From the NCBI GenBank assembly GCA_018228645.1, contig CP073693.1, positions 1,510,001-1,574,000 on the forward strand: a stretch of DNA of 64,000 bases. Reading direction: 5' to 3'. A program made the translations under genes and the position numbers. Shown here piece after piece: positions 54,042 to 62,931 of this stretch (the first letter of the stretch is position 1; the number at the start of each line of letters is the position of its first letter). The stretch comes from Clostridiaceae bacterium Marseille-Q4143 (GTDB lineage Bacteria > Bacillota > Clostridia > Lachnospirales > Lachnospiraceae). The notes below the pieces were generated by a model. That model ran no database searches. It was given only the letters and a program-made list of their open reading frames with translations, and was not told the origin of the DNA.

Positions 54042-55226
54042 ATGAGATTTGGGTCACCTTATACACCGGGGGCAGGTGCAGTTCCTACATATTTGGCAGG
54101 TCGTGATGAACTGCTGGAGAATGCAGAGAAGAGTATCAATGCACTTGTAAAAGGATATCCGCAGCAGTCGGTTGTATATTATGGGCTGCGTGGAGTGGGG
54201 AAAACGGTTTTACTGAATGCGATAGAAGAAAAAGCAGATCTGTTGAACATTTTATATGTGCATATTGAGGTTGCCGAAAAGAGAAGCTTTTTGCAGCAGA
54301 TTTCCAGCTATTCAAAGCAGCTGATTCATAATATGAGTGCATATGAAAAAGCAAAAGCATTTGCTCAAAAAGCAATGGGGATTTTACAGGCTTTTAGTAT
54401 TACGTATAATCCGAATGACCAGACATTTTCAGCGGGATTATCCGAATCTCCGGCATATATTACAACAGGATTACTGGCAGATGATCTGACAGATCTTTTT
54501 GTACAGATGGGGAAGACTGCGGTAAAAGCGGGAGTGTCGATCTGCTTCTTTATTGATGAAATTCAGTATATGAAAGACAATGAGATGGAAGCTTTGATTA
54601 ATGCAATCCATAGAGTATCGCAGCTAAGGCTTCCGATTATGATATACGGAGCAGGATTTCCGAAAGTATTGCAGATATTTGGCTCTGTAAAGACATATTC
54701 TGAGCGGCTGTTTAAATTTATTCCGGTAGCTGAATTGTCCGATGAAGATGCAAGAGCTGCTATTGTAAAACCGGCGGAGGGACTGGATGTAAGTTATACA
54801 TCAGAAGCAATCGACGCAATTGTGTCTGTGACAAAAGGATATCCATATTTTATTCAGGAATACTGTAATACAATCTGGGATAGAACAGAGGGAAGTCAGA
54901 TTACAGAAGAGGACGTAAAAAAAGCAATGCCGGAGTTCCAGGCATTCCTTGATGAGAGCTTCTTTAAGGTTCGATTTGATCGCTGCACAAAGAGAGAGCA
55001 TGATTTTCTTTTTGCTATGGTAAAATGTGGAGAACTTCCGTGCACAATTTCAAATGTGGCTTCTTTTATGGGAAAACCGGTAAAATCCATTTCTCCGCTT
55101 CGGGCACAGCTGATCAGTAAGGGGATTATCTATTCTACAGGAAGAGGGGAAGTTGATTTTACAGTACCTCTTTTTGATTTCTATTTGAAAAGAGTGAATC
55201 CGGAATTAAAACTGGGAATGGAATAA
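54042..55226 (+). CDS. AAA/Orc-like P-loop ATPase, single-gene unit
   Basis: A 394-residue protein from ATG 54042 (MRFGSPYTPGAGAVP). The ATPase core has YLAGRDELLENAE, Walker A GLRGVGKTVLLNAI, Walker B ICFFIDEIQYM, and a sensor-type region LPIMIYGAGFPKVLQ. The C-terminal 100 residues look like a winged helix. It resembles archaeal-type AAA_16 ATPases of unknown role. It is AT-richer than its neighbours, has its own promoter and terminator and no partner gene, which suggests later acquisition. Confidence 0.75.
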   Translation: MRFGSPYTPGAGAVPTYLAGRDELLENAEKSINALVKGYPQQSVVYYGLRGVGKTVLLNAIEEKADLLNILYVHIEVAEKRSFLQQISSYSKQLIHNMSAYEKAKAFAQKAMGILQAFSITYNPNDQTFSAGLSESPAYITTGLLADDLTDLFVQMGKTAVKAGVSICFFIDEIQYMKDNEMEALINAIHRVSQLRLPIMIYGAGFPKVLQIFGSVKTYSERLFKFIPVAELSDEDARAAIVKPAEGLDVSYTSEAIDAIVSVTKGYPYFIQEYCNTIWDRTEGSQITEEDVKKAMPEFQAFLDESFFKVRFDRCTKREHDFLFAMVKCGELPCTISNVASFMGKPVKSISPLRAQLISKGIIYSTGRGEVDFTVPLFDFYLKRVNPELKLGME

Positions 55227-55240
55227 TGGTATTTATGGAG

Positions 55241-55272
55241 AGACCGATGCAGGGATTCGCATCGGTTTTTTG
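55241..55272 (+). terminator. Terminator after the AAA ATPase gene
   Basis: ACCGATGC (55243-55250) pairs with GCATCGGT (55259-55266), followed by TTTTT. Confidence 0.88.
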
Positions 55273-55368
55273 ACTCTATGAAGCATTTTCAGAGAAATGG
55301 GTCAGGACACCAGATGTTAAAGAAAGAGTTTCACGTTTTTTGAAAATGACAGGAACTTTTCAAGATAA

Positions 55369-55440
55369 GTCAGACCAGAGTCCCACGGCAGAACCCCAGA
55401 CCAGAGCCCCAGACCGGAGCTCCAGACCAGAGCCCCACGG
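55369..55440. repeat. Short GC-rich tandem repeat, 13-bp unit
   Basis: Units close to CAGACCAGAGCCC lie at 55369, 55395, 55408 and 55421. Units 1 and 4 are both followed by CACGGCA. It fills part of the 348-base gap between the ATPase and citrate synthase genes and contrasts with the AT-rich bases around it. The rest of the gap holds the terminator at 55241 and promoter at 55483. Confidence 0.75.
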
Positions 55441-55482
55441 CAAAAGTCATGCATCCCGTCAGGCTTTTTATATAGAAAACCC

Positions 55483-55511
55483 TTGAATTTATAACAATCA
55501 TTCGCTATAAT
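55483..55511 (+). promoter_or_regulatory. Promoter of citrate synthase
   Basis: TTGAAT at 55483-55488, 17-base spacer, TATAAT at 55506-55511. Confidence 0.78.
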
Positions 55512-55574
55512 AGAACCTAATATGAATACATGTATACAAAATATTGCCTTACGCAAGGATAGGATGTGACGAAG

Positions 55575-56954
55575 ATGAGCAATGTGACCATGATGGAGTT
55601 ATCGAGAGAGCTGGATGAGCAGTTTGATCGTCTTTTGAAAGAATGTATGGTGTCAGGCGAGATTGATCAGGAGTTATATACAGAGTATGACGTAAAGCGA
55701 GGACTGCGTGATGCCAATGGTAAAGGTGTGCTGACAGGTCTTACCGAGATTTCCGATGTCCTTTCTTATAAGAGTGTGGATGGCAAGAAGATGCCGGCAA
55801 ATGGTGAACTTTATTTTCAAGGATATAATGTAAAGGATCTGATTGCCGGATTTGAAGACCGCAGGTATGGATTCGAGGAAACAACTTATCTTCTGTTGTT
55901 CGGAAGTCTGCCAACACCGAAACAGCTTAGAAGTTTTGTTCGTATTATCAAGAGTCTTCAGGAGCTGTCTGGACAGTTTCTTCGGGATGTGGTTATGAAG
56001 GCAACCAATAAGAATCAGATGAATGCACTGCAGAGATGTATTCTGACGTTGTACTGCTATGATGCGAACCCGGATGAAGTGACGGTACCCAATGTATTAC
56101 GCCAGTCCCTGCAGCTTATTGCAAAGATGCCGCAGATTGCTGTTCATTCTTATTGTGCTTACCGGCATTTCCATGCGGATGATACACTGGTCATCCGTCT
56201 TCCGAATAAAGAGATGTCCATTGCAGAAAATATTCTTCAGATGCTTCGCCCGGATGGAGAGTTCACGGAGCTGGAAGCAAAGGTATTGGATGTGGCGCTG
56301 GTGCTGCATGCAGAACACGGTGGTGGTAACAACTCCACATTTACCAACCATGTTGTCACTTCTTCCGGAACCGATACCTATTCTGCAACGGCAGCTTCCA
56401 TTGCATCCTTAAAAGGTCCCCGTCATGGTGGTGCCAACCTGAAAGTGCAGCAGATGTTTGCGGATATCAAGGAACATTGTCCGGATTATGAGGATGAAAA
56501 GACGCTGACCCGGTATCTGGAAGATATGCTGGATAAGAAAGTATTTGATAAATCAGGACTCATCTATGGTATGGGACACGCCGTCTATACCTTGTCCGAC
56601 CCTCGTGAAGTCATCTTGAAAGAGTATGCGAAACGTCTTTCCGAAGAAAAAAGCATGCAGCGGGAATATGAGCTTTATGAGAGAGTAGAGCGTCTGGCAG
56701 GAGAGGCCATTGCGAGGAAGCGTCATCTGTTTAAACCCATCTGTGCCAATGTGGATTTCTACAGCGGATTTGTATATTCCATGCTGGGGATCCCTGAGGA
56801 ACTCTATACCCCGATTTTCGCCATTTCCCGTATCTCCGGCTGGAGTGCACACCGACTGGAGGAAGTTGTCAACAACGGTAAGATTATCCGTCCGGCATAC
56901 AAGTATGTAGGTCATCACCGCAGCTACATTGCACTGGATGACCGCAGGGAATAG
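55575..56954 (+). CDS. Citrate/2-methylcitrate synthase family enzyme
   Basis: A 459-residue protein from ATG 55575 (MSNVTMMELSREL); GTG 55566 is an alternative. Catalytic motifs of citrate synthase are LHAEHGGGNNSTFTNHVV (His), KGPRHGGANLKVQQM (His) and an Asp in the C-terminal region with ANVDFYSGFVYSMLGIP. It is longer than the 370-residue short form by an N-terminal extension. It condenses acetyl-CoA with oxaloacetate, probably for glutamate synthesis. Methylcitrate activity cannot be excluded. Confidence 0.9.
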   Translation: MSNVTMMELSRELDEQFDRLLKECMVSGEIDQELYTEYDVKRGLRDANGKGVLTGLTEISDVLSYKSVDGKKMPANGELYFQGYNVKDLIAGFEDRRYGFEETTYLLLFGSLPTPKQLRSFVRIIKSLQELSGQFLRDVVMKATNKNQMNALQRCILTLYCYDANPDEVTVPNVLRQSLQLIAKMPQIAVHSYCAYRHFHADDTLVIRLPNKEMSIAENILQMLRPDGEFTELEAKVLDVALVLHAEHGGGNNSTFTNHVVTSSGTDTYSATAASIASLKGPRHGGANLKVQQMFADIKEHCPDYEDEKTLTRYLEDMLDKKVFDKSGLIYGMGHAVYTLSDPREVILKEYAKRLSEEKSMQREYELYERVERLAGEAIARKRHLFKPICANVDFYSGFVYSMLGIPEELYTPIFAISRISGWSAHRLEEVVNNGKIIRPAYKYVGHHRSYIALDDRRE

Positions 56955-56957
56955 TCG

Positions 56958-56986
56958 TTGCGTTCATAGCGCGGATGTGCTACAAT
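56958..56986 (+). promoter_or_regulatory. Promoter of the glycosyltransferase gene
   Basis: TTGCGT at 56958-56963, 17-base spacer, TACAAT at 56981-56986. A stem GACCGG...CCGGTC (about 57007-57040) follows in the leader. Confidence 0.6.
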
Positions 56987-57068
56987 CATAAAAAAGACAT
57001 CGACAGGACCGGTTTCGTGCCTTATGGGACAAAGCCGGTCTTATGGTGGTTTTCAGGGAGAAGCAAAC

Positions 57069-58013
57069 TTGGATAAAATAGCAGTTTTAATTCCGTGCTA
57101 CAATGAAGAAAAAACCGTGGAAAAGGTAGTACGTGATTTTCGTCAGGTGCTGCCGGAAGCAGTGATCTATGTATATGATAATAATTCCTCTGATCGGACT
57201 GTGGAACTGGCTGAGAAGGCAGGCGCAGTGGTTCGCCATGAGTATCTGCAGGGAAAAGGAAATGTTATCCGCAGGATGTTCCGTGAGATCGATGCGGAAG
57301 TTTATATTATGACGGATGGTGATGATACTTACCCGGCGGAGTTTGCCAGAGAGATGGTGGACAAGGTACTTCATCATCAGTCTGACATGGTAGTGGGAGA
57401 TCGCCTTTCTTCGACGTATTTTACGGAGAACAAGCGTCCGTTCCATAATTTTGGAAATTCACTGGTGCGCGGCACGATCAACAAGCTGTTCCACACGGAG
57501 ATCAAGGATATCATGACCGGATACCGGGCATTCAGTTATCAGTTTGTAAAGACATTCCCGGTACTTTCCAAGGGATTTGAGATTGAGACAGAGATGACCA
57601 TCCACGCAGCAGATAAAAATATGCAGGTGGATAATGTGGTTATCGAATACCGTGACCGTCCGGAGGGCAGTGAGTCAAAGTTGAATACCTACTCTGATGG
57701 AGCCAAGGTACTGATGAGCATTGCAAAGCTTTACCGGAATTATAAGCCCATGCATTTCTTTGGAATTATGGCACTGCTGCTCACGGTTATCAGTGCAGGA
57801 TTTTTCTGCCCGGTGCTGGCAGAGTATGTGGCGACCGGACTGGTGCCAAAGTTCCCCACATTGATTGTCTGCGGCTTTACGCTGACGGCAGCCATTCAGT
57901 CTGTATTTGCAGGACTCATTCTGGCAGCAGGGGCGCAGAGGAGCCGGCAGGAGTTTGAGATGCATCTGATACAGGTGGATATGCGCTATAAGGAGCTTAA
58001 GAAAGATGAGTGA
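57069..58013 (+). CDS. Family 2 glycosyltransferase with C-terminal membrane helices
   Basis: A 314-residue protein. A TTG start at 57069 with SD GGGAGAA is preferred to an ATG at 57024 in the stem-loop region. The GT2 core starts IAVLIPCYNEEKTVEKV, with YDNNSSDRT, MTDGDDTYP (metal-binding DxD) and DIMTGYRAFS. Two membrane helices lie at the C-terminus (about residues 228-250 and 265-290). It resembles dolichol/undecaprenyl-phosphate sugar transferases and probably loads a lipid carrier. It overlaps the next gene by 8 bases. Confidence 0.85.
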   Translation: MDKIAVLIPCYNEEKTVEKVVRDFRQVLPEAVIYVYDNNSSDRTVELAEKAGAVVRHEYLQGKGNVIRRMFREIDAEVYIMTDGDDTYPAEFAREMVDKVLHHQSDMVVGDRLSSTYFTENKRPFHNFGNSLVRGTINKLFHTEIKDIMTGYRAFSYQFVKTFPVLSKGFEIETEMTIHAADKNMQVDNVVIEYRDRPEGSESKLNTYSDGAKVLMSIAKLYRNYKPMHFFGIMALLLTVISAGFFCPVLAEYVATGLVPKFPTLIVCGFTLTAAIQSVFAGLILAAGAQRSRQEFEMHLIQVDMRYKELKKDE

Positions 58014-59649
58014 CAGACTGATCAGGCATCTGAAAAATATCAGACTATGGATTTTTACAGTAACAGGCGGCATATTATTTGCCGCCTTTGATCGTTGTGG
58101 ATATATGCTGAAACAGTACGGTTCCATCTGGGCCGTATCGGAAAATCCGCTGCATCGGACCATTTTTCACAGGATTCTGTGCGTACTTCCTTTTTATCTG
58201 GCAGGTATGCTGCTGGCAGTTCTGTTTATGGATTTCCTGCGGGGAAGATTTGGCAGGAGAGGCAGTATCCGGAATATCCGCTGGGAACTGTTCTGCAGGT
58301 GGAGATACTGGGGAGCGGTCATGTGGGGTGTTTATTTTGTCAGTTTCCTGCCTGCATTTCTGGGAGGATTTCCCGGGATTTTTGCGGCGGATGCACCCAA
58401 CCAGGTAGGATGGACGTTTTCCGGATGGCTGACAGCCCATCATCCGCTGGTTCATACCGGTCTTCTGTGCGGAATTTTTACGGTGGTCAGAAATCTGGGC
58501 GGCAGTGATAATCTGGCAGCGGCAGTGTATTCGCTTCTTCAGATGGCAGTGATGGCGGGGATTTTTACGGCAATTTCCCGTTTTTTAAGAAAAGAACATG
58601 CACCGGTGTGGCTGCAGATCGGAACCGTCGTGTATTTATGCCTGTTCCCATTTCATGGAATGATGGCGGTTTATACAACAAAGGATACCGTGTTTGCAGG
58701 AATCTTTGTCCTGTGTGTGATCCGGATTTACCGTATGTGTACCCGTCCGGAGAACTGGCTGAATGGGTTCGTGAGGATTGTGGGAGCGGTGCTTTTGTTT
58801 GTCCTTTTATTTCTGTTCCGGAATAACGGAATGCATACGTTATTGTTGTGCGCGCCGTTTCTGCTGTTTTTTCTGAAAAAATACCGGAAAACACTGACAA
58901 CTATTTTTCTGTGTGTACTTCTGGCATACATTTTTTACAACGGACCATTATTGAAAATACTGCATGCGGAACCCGGCAACAGCCGTGAAGCTTACAGTAT
59001 TGTTATGCAGACACTGGGACGCACTTATGTAAGCGGCGGGAAAATCACGGAGGAAGAGTGGCAGGTAATCCGTCCGGTGATGGATGAAGAAACGCTGGCC
59101 CAGTATACTCCGAACCTGTCCGACCCCATTAAAAATCAATTCCATACGGATGCCTTTAACGAGGAAAAAGGAGCATTTTTAAAGGCGTGGCTTCAGATTG
59201 GATGGAGAAATAAAAAGACATATATCGATGCATTTTTAAATACGACAGCGGCATTCTGGTATCCGGATACGGAGGAAGAATATCTGGATTTTGTCTGCTT
59301 TAATATTCAAAAAGATGATCCGAACTATCCTCACGTGGAAATGAGACCGGTGACTCAGGCTTTTTATCGATATTATACGGCAATTGGGAGTGAGGCTGCA
59401 TTCAGAAAGATTCCTGTGATCCGGCAACTCCTTTCTATGGGACTGTATTTCTGGCTCATGGTAGCTGCGGCACTTTATGTGATTTATCGGAAGGAATATA
59501 TGCGGCTTTTATGGATGCTGCCATTCTGGACGTATATGGGAACCAGTCTGCTGGGACCGGCAGCTCTGATCCGGTACAGTTATCCGGTGATGCTTGGCGC
59601 ACCGCTCCTCCTGTATTTTTGTGTAAAAAGAAAAAGAACCGGGGCATAG
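58006..59649 (+). CDS. DUF6020-like multi-spanning membrane protein
   Basis: A 547-residue protein with about 12 membrane segments. An early extracytoplasmic loop has GIFAADAPNQVGWTFSGW then HHPLVHTGLL, an acidic plus His pattern reminiscent of GT-C glycosyltransferases. It overlaps the GT2 gene, so the pair may make and use a lipid-linked sugar on the cell surface. The DUF6020 assignment is from memory of similar proteins in Lachnospiraceae. Confidence 0.7.
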   Translation: MSDRLIRHLKNIRLWIFTVTGGILFAAFDRCGYMLKQYGSIWAVSENPLHRTIFHRILCVLPFYLAGMLLAVLFMDFLRGRFGRRGSIRNIRWELFCRWRYWGAVMWGVYFVSFLPAFLGGFPGIFAADAPNQVGWTFSGWLTAHHPLVHTGLLCGIFTVVRNLGGSDNLAAAVYSLLQMAVMAGIFTAISRFLRKEHAPVWLQIGTVVYLCLFPFHGMMAVYTTKDTVFAGIFVLCVIRIYRMCTRPENWLNGFVRIVGAVLLFVLLFLFRNNGMHTLLLCAPFLLFFLKKYRKTLTTIFLCVLLAYIFYNGPLLKILHAEPGNSREAYSIVMQTLGRTYVSGGKITEEEWQVIRPVMDEETLAQYTPNLSDPIKNQFHTDAFNEEKGAFLKAWLQIGWRNKKTYIDAFLNTTAAFWYPDTEEEYLDFVCFNIQKDDPNYPHVEMRPVTQAFYRYYTAIGSEAAFRKIPVIRQLLSMGLYFWLMVAAALYVIYRKEYMRLLWMLPFWTYMGTSLLGPAALIRYSYPVMLGAPLLLYFCVKRKRTGA

Positions 59650-59672
59650 AATAGAATAGCCCCGGTTTTTAT
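59637..59672 (+). terminator. Terminator after the DUF6020-like gene
   Basis: AACCGGGGC pairs with GCCCCGGTT (loop of 13 bases), then TTTTAT. Confidence 0.9.
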
Positions 59673-59683
59673 CGTATGGGAAA

Positions 59684-59932
59684 CTATCGCCCACAGTCAT
59701 CGAATGGCGGGCGGGGAGGTCTCGGAGGAGGTGGTGTCTGGCAGAGGGGTTCAGGAGGCATGCATCCGCCTGACTGACATCCACCCTCCGGTCTTCCGGG
59801 GCAGATTGGTTTTGGTTTGTCACATCCGCAGGACGGATTTCCACAGGAATTGCATCTGCAGGAATTACATCTGCAGGAATTCCCGCCGCCGCACCAGCAC
59901 AGAAGCAGTAAAATCCATATCCAATTGTTCAT
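59684..59932 (-). CDS. Small cysteine- and proline-rich protein
   Basis: An 82-residue protein. MNNWIWILLLLCWCGGG is a short hydrophobic start; then come repeated CRCNSC units and a Pro-rich tail (TPPPPRPPRPPFDD). It has 14 cysteines by my count. It recalls the tiny high-cysteine proteins of Firmicutes annotated as chorion-like or possible spore-coat proteins. SD AAAGGAG lies before ATG 59932. Function unknown; spore surface or metal binding are guesses. Confidence 0.65.
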   Translation of the reverse strand: MNNWIWILLLLCWCGGGNSCRCNSCRCNSCGNPSCGCDKPKPICPGRPEGGCQSGGCMPPEPLCQTPPPPRPPRPPFDDCGR

Positions 59933-59976
59933 GTTTTCAACTCCTTTCTGCTATAGACTATGCAGAAAGCCATTTC

Positions 59977-60005
59977 TTGACAAAAAAGGAATCAACTGCT
60001 ATATT
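59977..60005 (+). promoter_or_regulatory. Promoter of glnA
   Basis: TTGACA at 59977-59982, 17-base spacer, TATATT at 60000-60005. Transcription would begin near 60012, just before a terminator hairpin. Confidence 0.78.
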
Positions 60006-60017
60006 GCAAGTAAGAAA

Positions 60018-60054
60018 CAAGGGCGTTTTCATCAGGTGGATTACGCCCTTTTAT
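60018..60054 (+). terminator. Leader terminator (attenuator) before glnA
   Basis: AAGGGCGT pairs with ACGCCCTT across a 16-base loop, followed by TTATC. It lies after the promoter at 59977 and before the SD at 60073, so it must be read through to express glnA. An ANTAR-type RNA-binding regulator is encoded just downstream of glnA, the class known to act by antitermination. No typical tandem ANTAR hairpins were found. Confidence 0.7.
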
Positions 60055-60085
60055 CATACTCAAAAATCGGAAAAGGAGCATGGAA

Positions 60086-61414
60086 ATGAGATATACGAAG
60101 AAAGATATTCTGGAGATGGTAGAAGAAGAGGATGTGGAATTTGTCCGTTTACAGTTCACAGATCTGTTCGGCAATATGAAAAATGTGGCAATCACAGCCA
60201 GCCATCTGAAAAAAGCACTGGATAATAAAGTGATGTTTGATGGTTCTTCCGCAGAAGGATTTGTTCGCGTGGAAGAGAGTGATATGTATCTGTATCCGGA
60301 TTACGGTACATTCGCAACATTTCCATGGAGACCCCAGCAGGGGAAAGTAGCCCGTCTGATCTGTGATGTGTATCGTCCTGACGGCACCTGCTATGAGGGG
60401 GATCCCCGGTATATTTTGAAAAAAGTGGTCAGCGAAGCAGCTGCCCTTGGCTATACCTTTAATGTGGGACCAGAGTGCGAGTTCTTCCTGTACCATGTAG
60501 ATGATGATGGAATGCCGACTACCATCACCCATGAGCAGGCAGGATATTTTGATATGGGACCTCTGGATTTCGGAGAAAATGCCAGAAGAGATATGGTACT
60601 GACGCTGGAGGATATGGGATTTGAAGTGGAATCTTCCCACCATGAAAATGCGCCGGCACAGCATGAGATTGATTTCAAATATGACGAGGCGCTGCAGACA
60701 GCAGATAACATTAGCACATTTAAACTTGTGGTCAAAACTATCGCAAAGCGCCATGGCCTTCATGCAACCTTTATGCCAAAGCCGAAAAATGGTGTGGATG
60801 GTTCCGGCATGCATATTAACATGTCTCTGTCCCGTGACGGCAGAAACATTTTCCAGGACAGCCATGATCCTAACGGACTGAGCCAGGAGGCATACTATTT
60901 CCTGGGAGGAATTCTGAAACATATCAAAGGAATGACGCTGATTTTAAATCCGCTGGTGAATTCCTATAAGCGTCTGATGCCTGGATACGAGGCACCGACC
61001 CATATTGCATGGTCAGGCAGAAACAGGACACCCCTGATCCGTATTCCGGCAACCCGCGGAGAGGAGACCAGAATCGAACTCCGTTCTCCGGATCCGGCAT
61101 GCAACCCGTATCTGGCACTGGCAATCTGCCTTGCAGCAGGTCTTGACGGCATAAAGAATAAGATTGTTCCGCCGGATGCCATGGAGGGAAATATGCATCT
61201 GCTGACCCCGGAAGAACTGGAAGAACGCGGAATAGAGAGTCTTCCGAAGAACCTGCAGGAGGCAGTGGATGAGTTCGAAAAGGATTCGCTGATGAAAGAA
61301 GTGCTGGGAGAGGAAGTATGCAGCAAATATAGTATGGCGAAGAAAAAAGAATGGGAAGACTATAATGCTACCGTATCTCAGTGGGAGATTGACAGTTATC
61401 TTCTGAGAATTTAG
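60086..61414 (+). CDS. glnA: Glutamine synthetase type I
   Basis: A 442-residue GSI from ATG 60086 (MRYTKKDILEMVEEE); the ATG at 60080 is too near the SD AAGGAG. Motifs include VMFDGSSAEGFVRVEESDMYL, NVGPECEFFL, HHENAPAQHEIDF, GVDGSGMHINMSL and the Glu flap loop near NPLVNSYKRLMPGYEAP. Length fits the GSI-alpha form, which lacks the adenylylation insert. It shares its job with GSIII at 26533. Confidence 0.95.
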   Translation: MRYTKKDILEMVEEEDVEFVRLQFTDLFGNMKNVAITASHLKKALDNKVMFDGSSAEGFVRVEESDMYLYPDYGTFATFPWRPQQGKVARLICDVYRPDGTCYEGDPRYILKKVVSEAAALGYTFNVGPECEFFLYHVDDDGMPTTITHEQAGYFDMGPLDFGENARRDMVLTLEDMGFEVESSHHENAPAQHEIDFKYDEALQTADNISTFKLVVKTIAKRHGLHATFMPKPKNGVDGSGMHINMSLSRDGRNIFQDSHDPNGLSQEAYYFLGGILKHIKGMTLILNPLVNSYKRLMPGYEAPTHIAWSGRNRTPLIRIPATRGEETRIELRSPDPACNPYLALAICLAAGLDGIKNKIVPPDAMEGNMHLLTPEELEERGIESLPKNLQEAVDEFEKDSLMKEVLGEEVCSKYSMAKKKEWEDYNATVSQWEIDSYLLRI

Positions 61415-61415
61415 C

Positions 61416-61447
61416 CCCTTTTGTTATTCGATATGATAACAGAAGGG
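61416..61447 (+). other. Intergenic hairpin covering the SD of the ANTAR gene
   Basis: CCCTTTTGTTAT (61416-61427) pairs over 12 positions (one G-U) with ATAACAGAAGGG (61436-61447). The right arm contains AAGGG, which is part of the SD for the ATG at 61458. The loop does not match the ANTAR hexaloop pattern. It may limit translation of the regulator or stabilise the glnA message. Confidence 0.6.
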
Positions 61448-61457
61448 ATGTGGTAGA

Positions 61458-62006
61458 ATGAACGGCATTATTGTTGTATTCCCGAAAATAGAGGATGGGA
61501 AAAGTGTCCGGAATCTGCTGGTAAGACATGGATATGAGGTAACGGCTGTCTGCACCCAGGGGGCGCAGGTGCTGAACTATATTGATACCATGAATGATGG
61601 AATCATCATCAGCGGGTACAGATTCGCGGATATGTATTATTTTGATCTGAAACATTCTCTGACACCGGGATTTGACATGCTGCTGATGGCCTCTCAGAGA
61701 GTGTGCGGGGAATGCATGGATCATGAAATTGTCTGCGTTACCATGCCCCTGAAGGTGCAGGATCTGATCAGCACGGTGGAAATGATGTGCATGAATCAGG
61801 CGCGCAGAAGGAAAAAGCTCCGTTCCAGGCCGAAACAGCGTACAGAAGAAGAAAAGAAAATTTTATGGGAAGCCAAGGCAGTGCTGATGGAACGAAATCA
61901 TATGACTGAGGAAGAAGCACACCGTTACATACAAAAATGCAGCATGGATAGCGGCACTTCTCTTACAGAGACGGCCCAGATGGTGCTGAGCATGATTAAG
62001 CTGTGA
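61458..62006 (+). CDS. ANTAR domain antiterminator-type regulator
   Basis: A 182-residue protein. An N-terminal receiver-like domain (NGIIVVFPKIEDGKSVRNLL) lacks the normal Asp acceptor pattern, and the C-terminal ANTAR domain (residues 125-180; ILWEAKAVLMERNHMTEEEAHRYIQ) binds RNA hairpins to prevent termination. It follows glnA, whose leader carries a terminator, so it probably controls nitrogen assimilation genes. Confidence 0.88.
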   Translation: MNGIIVVFPKIEDGKSVRNLLVRHGYEVTAVCTQGAQVLNYIDTMNDGIIISGYRFADMYYFDLKHSLTPGFDMLLMASQRVCGECMDHEIVCVTMPLKVQDLISTVEMMCMNQARRRKKLRSRPKQRTEEEKKILWEAKAVLMERNHMTEEEAHRYIQKCSMDSGTSLTETAQMVLSMIKL

Positions 62007-62012
62007 ATAGTC

Positions 62013-62041
62013 TTGTACAGGATGGATATTTTTGCTATAGT
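62013..62041 (+). promoter_or_regulatory. Promoter of dapF
   Basis: TTGTAC at 62013-62018, 17-base spacer, TATAGT at 62036-62041, followed by dapF at 62077. Confidence 0.65.
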
Positions 62042-62076
62042 TAAACCAGATATGTGTTGACAGGAAGGGGATTTCT

Positions 62077-62931
62077 ATGAAATTTACAAAGATGCACGGA
62101 ATTGGCAATGACTATGTGTATGTGGACTGCACGAAGAAAGATCTTGCCCATACATCCGAGATCGCAAAATATGTGAGTGACCGTCATTTTGGAATTGGTT
62201 CAGACGGAATGATTTTGATTAAATCATCAGAAAAAGCAGATTTTCAGATGGATATGTACAATGCGGATGGCTCCCGTGGCGAGATGTGCGGAAACGGAAT
62301 CCGCTGTGTGGCAAAGTATGTCTATGATCATCATCTGACGGATAAAACAGAGATCTCCATCGATACGCTGGCAGGTATCAAATACCTGAAACTGACTGTG
62401 GAAAATGGAAAAGTAGTGAAAGTCCGGGTTAATATGGGACAGCCGATTCTTGCTCCGGACAGGATTCCGGTAATCGCTGAGAAAGAACCGGTAGTGGCAG
62501 AACCCATTGAAGTGTGCGGGAAAGAATGGAAGATGACCTGTGTTTCCATGGGGAATCCCCATGCGGTGATCTTCATTGATACACCGGTAAAAGAATTCCC
62601 GCTGGAGGAAATAGGACCGCATTTTGAAAATCATGCACGTTTCCCGAAGCGAACCAATACCGAGTTTGTAAGAGTGCTGGACCGCCAGACACTGGAAATG
62701 CGCGTGTGGGAGCGAGGCTCCGGAGAAACGCTGGCCTGCGGAACCGGCACCTGTGCGACTGTAGTGGCAGGAGTACTGAATAGACTGTGCGACCGGAAAG
62801 CACTGGTTCATCTGCTGGGAGGAGATCTGGAGATCGAGTGGAACGAGGATGATAACTGTGTTTATATGACTGGTTCCGCAACTGAAGTATTTGAGGGCGA
62901 GATTACACTTCCGGAGGAAATGGCAGAGTGA
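62077..62931 (+). CDS. dapF: Diaminopimelate epimerase
   Basis: A 284-residue enzyme converting LL- to meso-diaminopimelate for lysine and cell wall. The two catalytic cysteines are in [14 protein letters not shown] and [29 protein letters not shown] at the N-terminus is typical. SD AGGAAGGGG before ATG 62077. It overlaps the next gene by 4 bases (GTGA). Confidence 0.95.
   Translation: MKFTKMHGIGNDYVYVDCTKKDLAHTSEIAKYVSDRHFGIGSDGMILIKSSEKADFQMDMYNADGSRGEMCGNGIRCVAKYVYDHHLTDKTEISIDTLAGIKYLKLTVENGKVVKVRVNMGQPILAPDRIPVIAEKEPVVAEPIEVCGKEWKMTCVSMGNPHAVIFIDTPVKEFPLEEIGPHFENHARFPKRTNTEFVRVLDRQTLEMRVWERGSGETLACGTGTCATVVAGVLNRLCDRKALVHLLGGDLEIEWNEDDNCVYMTGSATEVFEGEITLPEEMAE

Noticed and set aside
61416..61447. 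glnA-ANTAR hairpin as an ANTAR binding site
   Set aside because: The loop CGATAT lacks the conserved A and G positions of the known ANTAR hexaloop, so it was recorded only as an SD-covering hairpin.
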